From Thermoanaerobaculia bacterium (GTDB lineage Bacteria > Acidobacteriota > Thermoanaerobaculia > Multivoradales > JAHEKO01): a stretch of 32,379 nt of DNA. The first letter of the stretch is position 1. Each line of letters opens with the position of its first letter. The translations under genes were made by a program, and so were the position numbers. Shown here piece after piece: positions 31,269 to 32,379 of the stretch. The stretch covers positions 1-32,379 of the forward strand of contig CALZIK010000203.1 in assembly GCA_945787635.1 (NCBI GenBank), read 5' to 3'. The notes under the pieces were generated by a model. That model saw only the letters and a program-made list of their open reading frames with translations, had not been told where the DNA came from and searched no databases.

Positions 31269-32379
31269 CCCGCTCGCGCGCGGCGCCGAGTCCCCGGGTT
31301 GGGTCGAGGTCGACTCCGGCTTGCCCAGGGCGGGCCAGTGGCGAAACGGCTTCGACCTCGGCGACTTGAACGGAGACGGCCGCCTCGATCTCGTGCACGG
31401 AGCGCCTAGAAGGGGGCAAGGCGGGCCGGCCCTCTTCCTGGGTGGGTCGGGATTCGAGTTTTCGCGATGGGACGACGCGTCGTTTCCCGATCTGCCGCTC
31501 GACTACGGCGATGCCGCCGTGGCGGACTTCGACGGGGATGGTCACGCAGACGTGGCTCTGGGGGTGCATCTTCGGGGCCTGGGCGTTTTCGCCGGCAACG
31601 GCCGAGGAGGCTTTCGAGAGCTGTCGAGTTTCTCTGACTCGGCATCAAAGTGGGCCGGTTTCTCCTCCCGAGCACTCGCGGTAGGCGATTTGAACGGCGA
31701 CGACCGGCCGGACATCGTTGCCCTGGGCGAGGGGCCGCACCCCGGTCGGGTGCTGTCTGCGGGCTCATATGGCCTGCGTGCGCTGATCAACCGCCTCCCG
31801 GCGCCCTGGGTTTGGCGAGAGCTCTATCCGGCCTCGGGGCGCCTGTTCGGCGACGACGTCGCGCTCGGCGACTTCGACAACGATGGCAATCTCGACATCG
31901 CCGTCGCTTCGGCCGTGCAGAACCAGCGCGGGGTCGTGTTTTGGGGCGACGGCCTGGGTGGTTTTCTGTCAGGAGAGCTCGGCGCAGGGGGCGGGCGGAG
32001 CTTCATTGGGGCCGTCGCTGTCGCTGATTTCGACGGCGACCGCGACGACGACCTCGTGATCGCCTACAGTGATCTCGACGGAGTTCGGGAGCGGTGCGGT
32101 ATCGATCTGCTCGTAGCCTCCGGAGATCGAACCTGGCAGCGATTCGAGCTGGTCCTGCCTGAGGCGACCGGACGCCCAACCGCGCTCTCCGCGGGCGACC
32201 CCGACGGCGACGAAGACATGGACCTCGTCTACCTGACCGACAGCGGTGCGTTAGGCGTCTTTTTCAACCAGAGCGGACGTCTCGCGCCGGGGCCCGGACT
32301 GGGCGCTCTCCAAGCCGGGCGGGGCTGTCGAGCCCGCCACGCGCGACTCGCGGACCTCGACGGCGACGGCCGCGACGAG
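31207..32379 (+). CDS. FG-GAP/VCBS repeat exported protein, 5' part
   Basis: The frame is open from GTG 31207 to the right edge (391 codons visible, C-terminus missing). A signal peptide (about 1-26, hydrophobic VWIPTVLVLLSG) is followed by at least seven Asp-rich calcium-loop motifs spaced 52-61 residues apart: DLNGDGRLD (53-61), DFDGDGHAD (107-115), DLNGDDRPD (161-169), DFDNDGNLD (222-230), DFDGDRDDD (274-282), DPDGDEDMD (331-339) and DLDGDGRDE (383-391). This is the pattern of FG-GAP/VCBS beta-propeller repeats, typical of extracellular binding proteins. GGAAAGGAAG (31191-31200) is a good Shine-Dalgarno. The gene overlaps the previous one by 62 bp in another frame. A GTG at 31153 is an alternative start. 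Confidence 0.85.
   Translation, partial: MANRGSVWIPTVLVLLSGPNSPLARGAESPGWVEVDSGLPRAGQWRNGFDLGDLNGDGRLDLVHGAPRRGQGGPALFLGGSGFEFSRWDDASFPDLPLDYGDAAVADFDGDGHADVALGVHLRGLGVFAGNGRGGFRELSSFSDSASKWAGFSSRALAVGDLNGDDRPDIVALGEGPHPGRVLSAGSYGLRALINRLPAPWVWRELYPASGRLFGDDVALGDFDNDGNLDIAVASAVQNQRGVVFWGDGLGGFLSGELGAGGGRSFIGAVAVADFDGDRDDDLVIAYSDLDGVRERCGIDLLVASGDRTWQRFELVLPEATGRPTALSAGDPDGDEDMDLVYLTDSGALGVFFNQSGRLAPGPGLGALQAGRGCRARHARLADLDGDGRDE

Overview
The window is a 32.4 kb stretch of GC-rich bacterial chromosome with densely packed genes. Strong codon-position bias leaves long open reading frames in the shadow frames, and I did not count those. The most likely source is a member of the Acidobacteriota, perhaps a Thermoanaerobaculia-like lineage. 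This is inference from the GC content, the lipoprotein-rich accessory genes, a short EF-Ts and the secreted family at the right end. No 16S gene or other decisive marker is present. There is no transposase, integrase, CRISPR array or phage gene.

Left part, 1-6.4 kb. A truncated unknown gene overlaps a class V aminotransferase, which is followed by 3-phosphoglycerate dehydrogenase (serA); the last two look like a serine-synthesis pair. On the minus strand a soluble Ser/Thr kinase carrying four Cys4 zinc-ribbon modules is followed 4 bp later by a PP2C phosphatase, an antagonistic signalling pair. Diverging from the kinase are a small RRM protein and a membrane-anchored ankyrin protein.

Minus-strand operon, 6.4-10.9 kb. 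purB, rlpA, an RimK-associated zinc protease, rimK (TTG start) and an M14 aspartoacylase/succinylglutamate desuccinylase homologue are overlapping or nearly touching. The last three form a probable protein-glutamylation module.

Plus strand, 10.9-17.9 kb. An NlpC/P60 lipoprotein is followed by a complete arginine deiminase pathway (arcA, arcC, ornithine carbamoyltransferase) without an arcD antiporter. Then come two overlapping lipoprotein genes: a right-handed beta-helix (pectate-lyase-superfamily) protein and a sulfatase-fold protein with Thr at the nucleophile position.

Housekeeping core, 17.9-26.4 kb. Minus-strand menG/ubiE, folD, coaE and rdgB diverge from the plus-strand translation operon rplM-rpsI-rpsB-tsf-pyrH-frr, which has a near-consensus promoter. 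A 371-bp gene-free gap with five successive hairpins and a duplicated 22-nt palindrome follows frr. After it come rlmB, tRNA-Thr(TGT) and tRNA-Tyr(GTA).

Right end, 26.4-32.4 kb. A 1086-residue REC-GGDEF-EAL-GGDEF-EAL protein (cyclic-di-GMP signalling) diverges from a secreted Cys-containing protein of unknown function. The secreted gene is preceded by a perfect 10-bp inverted repeat, a -10-like element and a seven-codon upstream ORF with a perfect Shine-Dalgarno. It overlaps an FG-GAP/VCBS repeat protein by 62 bp, and that protein runs off the window.

The best candidates for something undescribed are the hairpin array at 25079-25312, the operator/leader-peptide arrangement before the secreted protein, and the zinc-ribbon kinase with its phosphatase.
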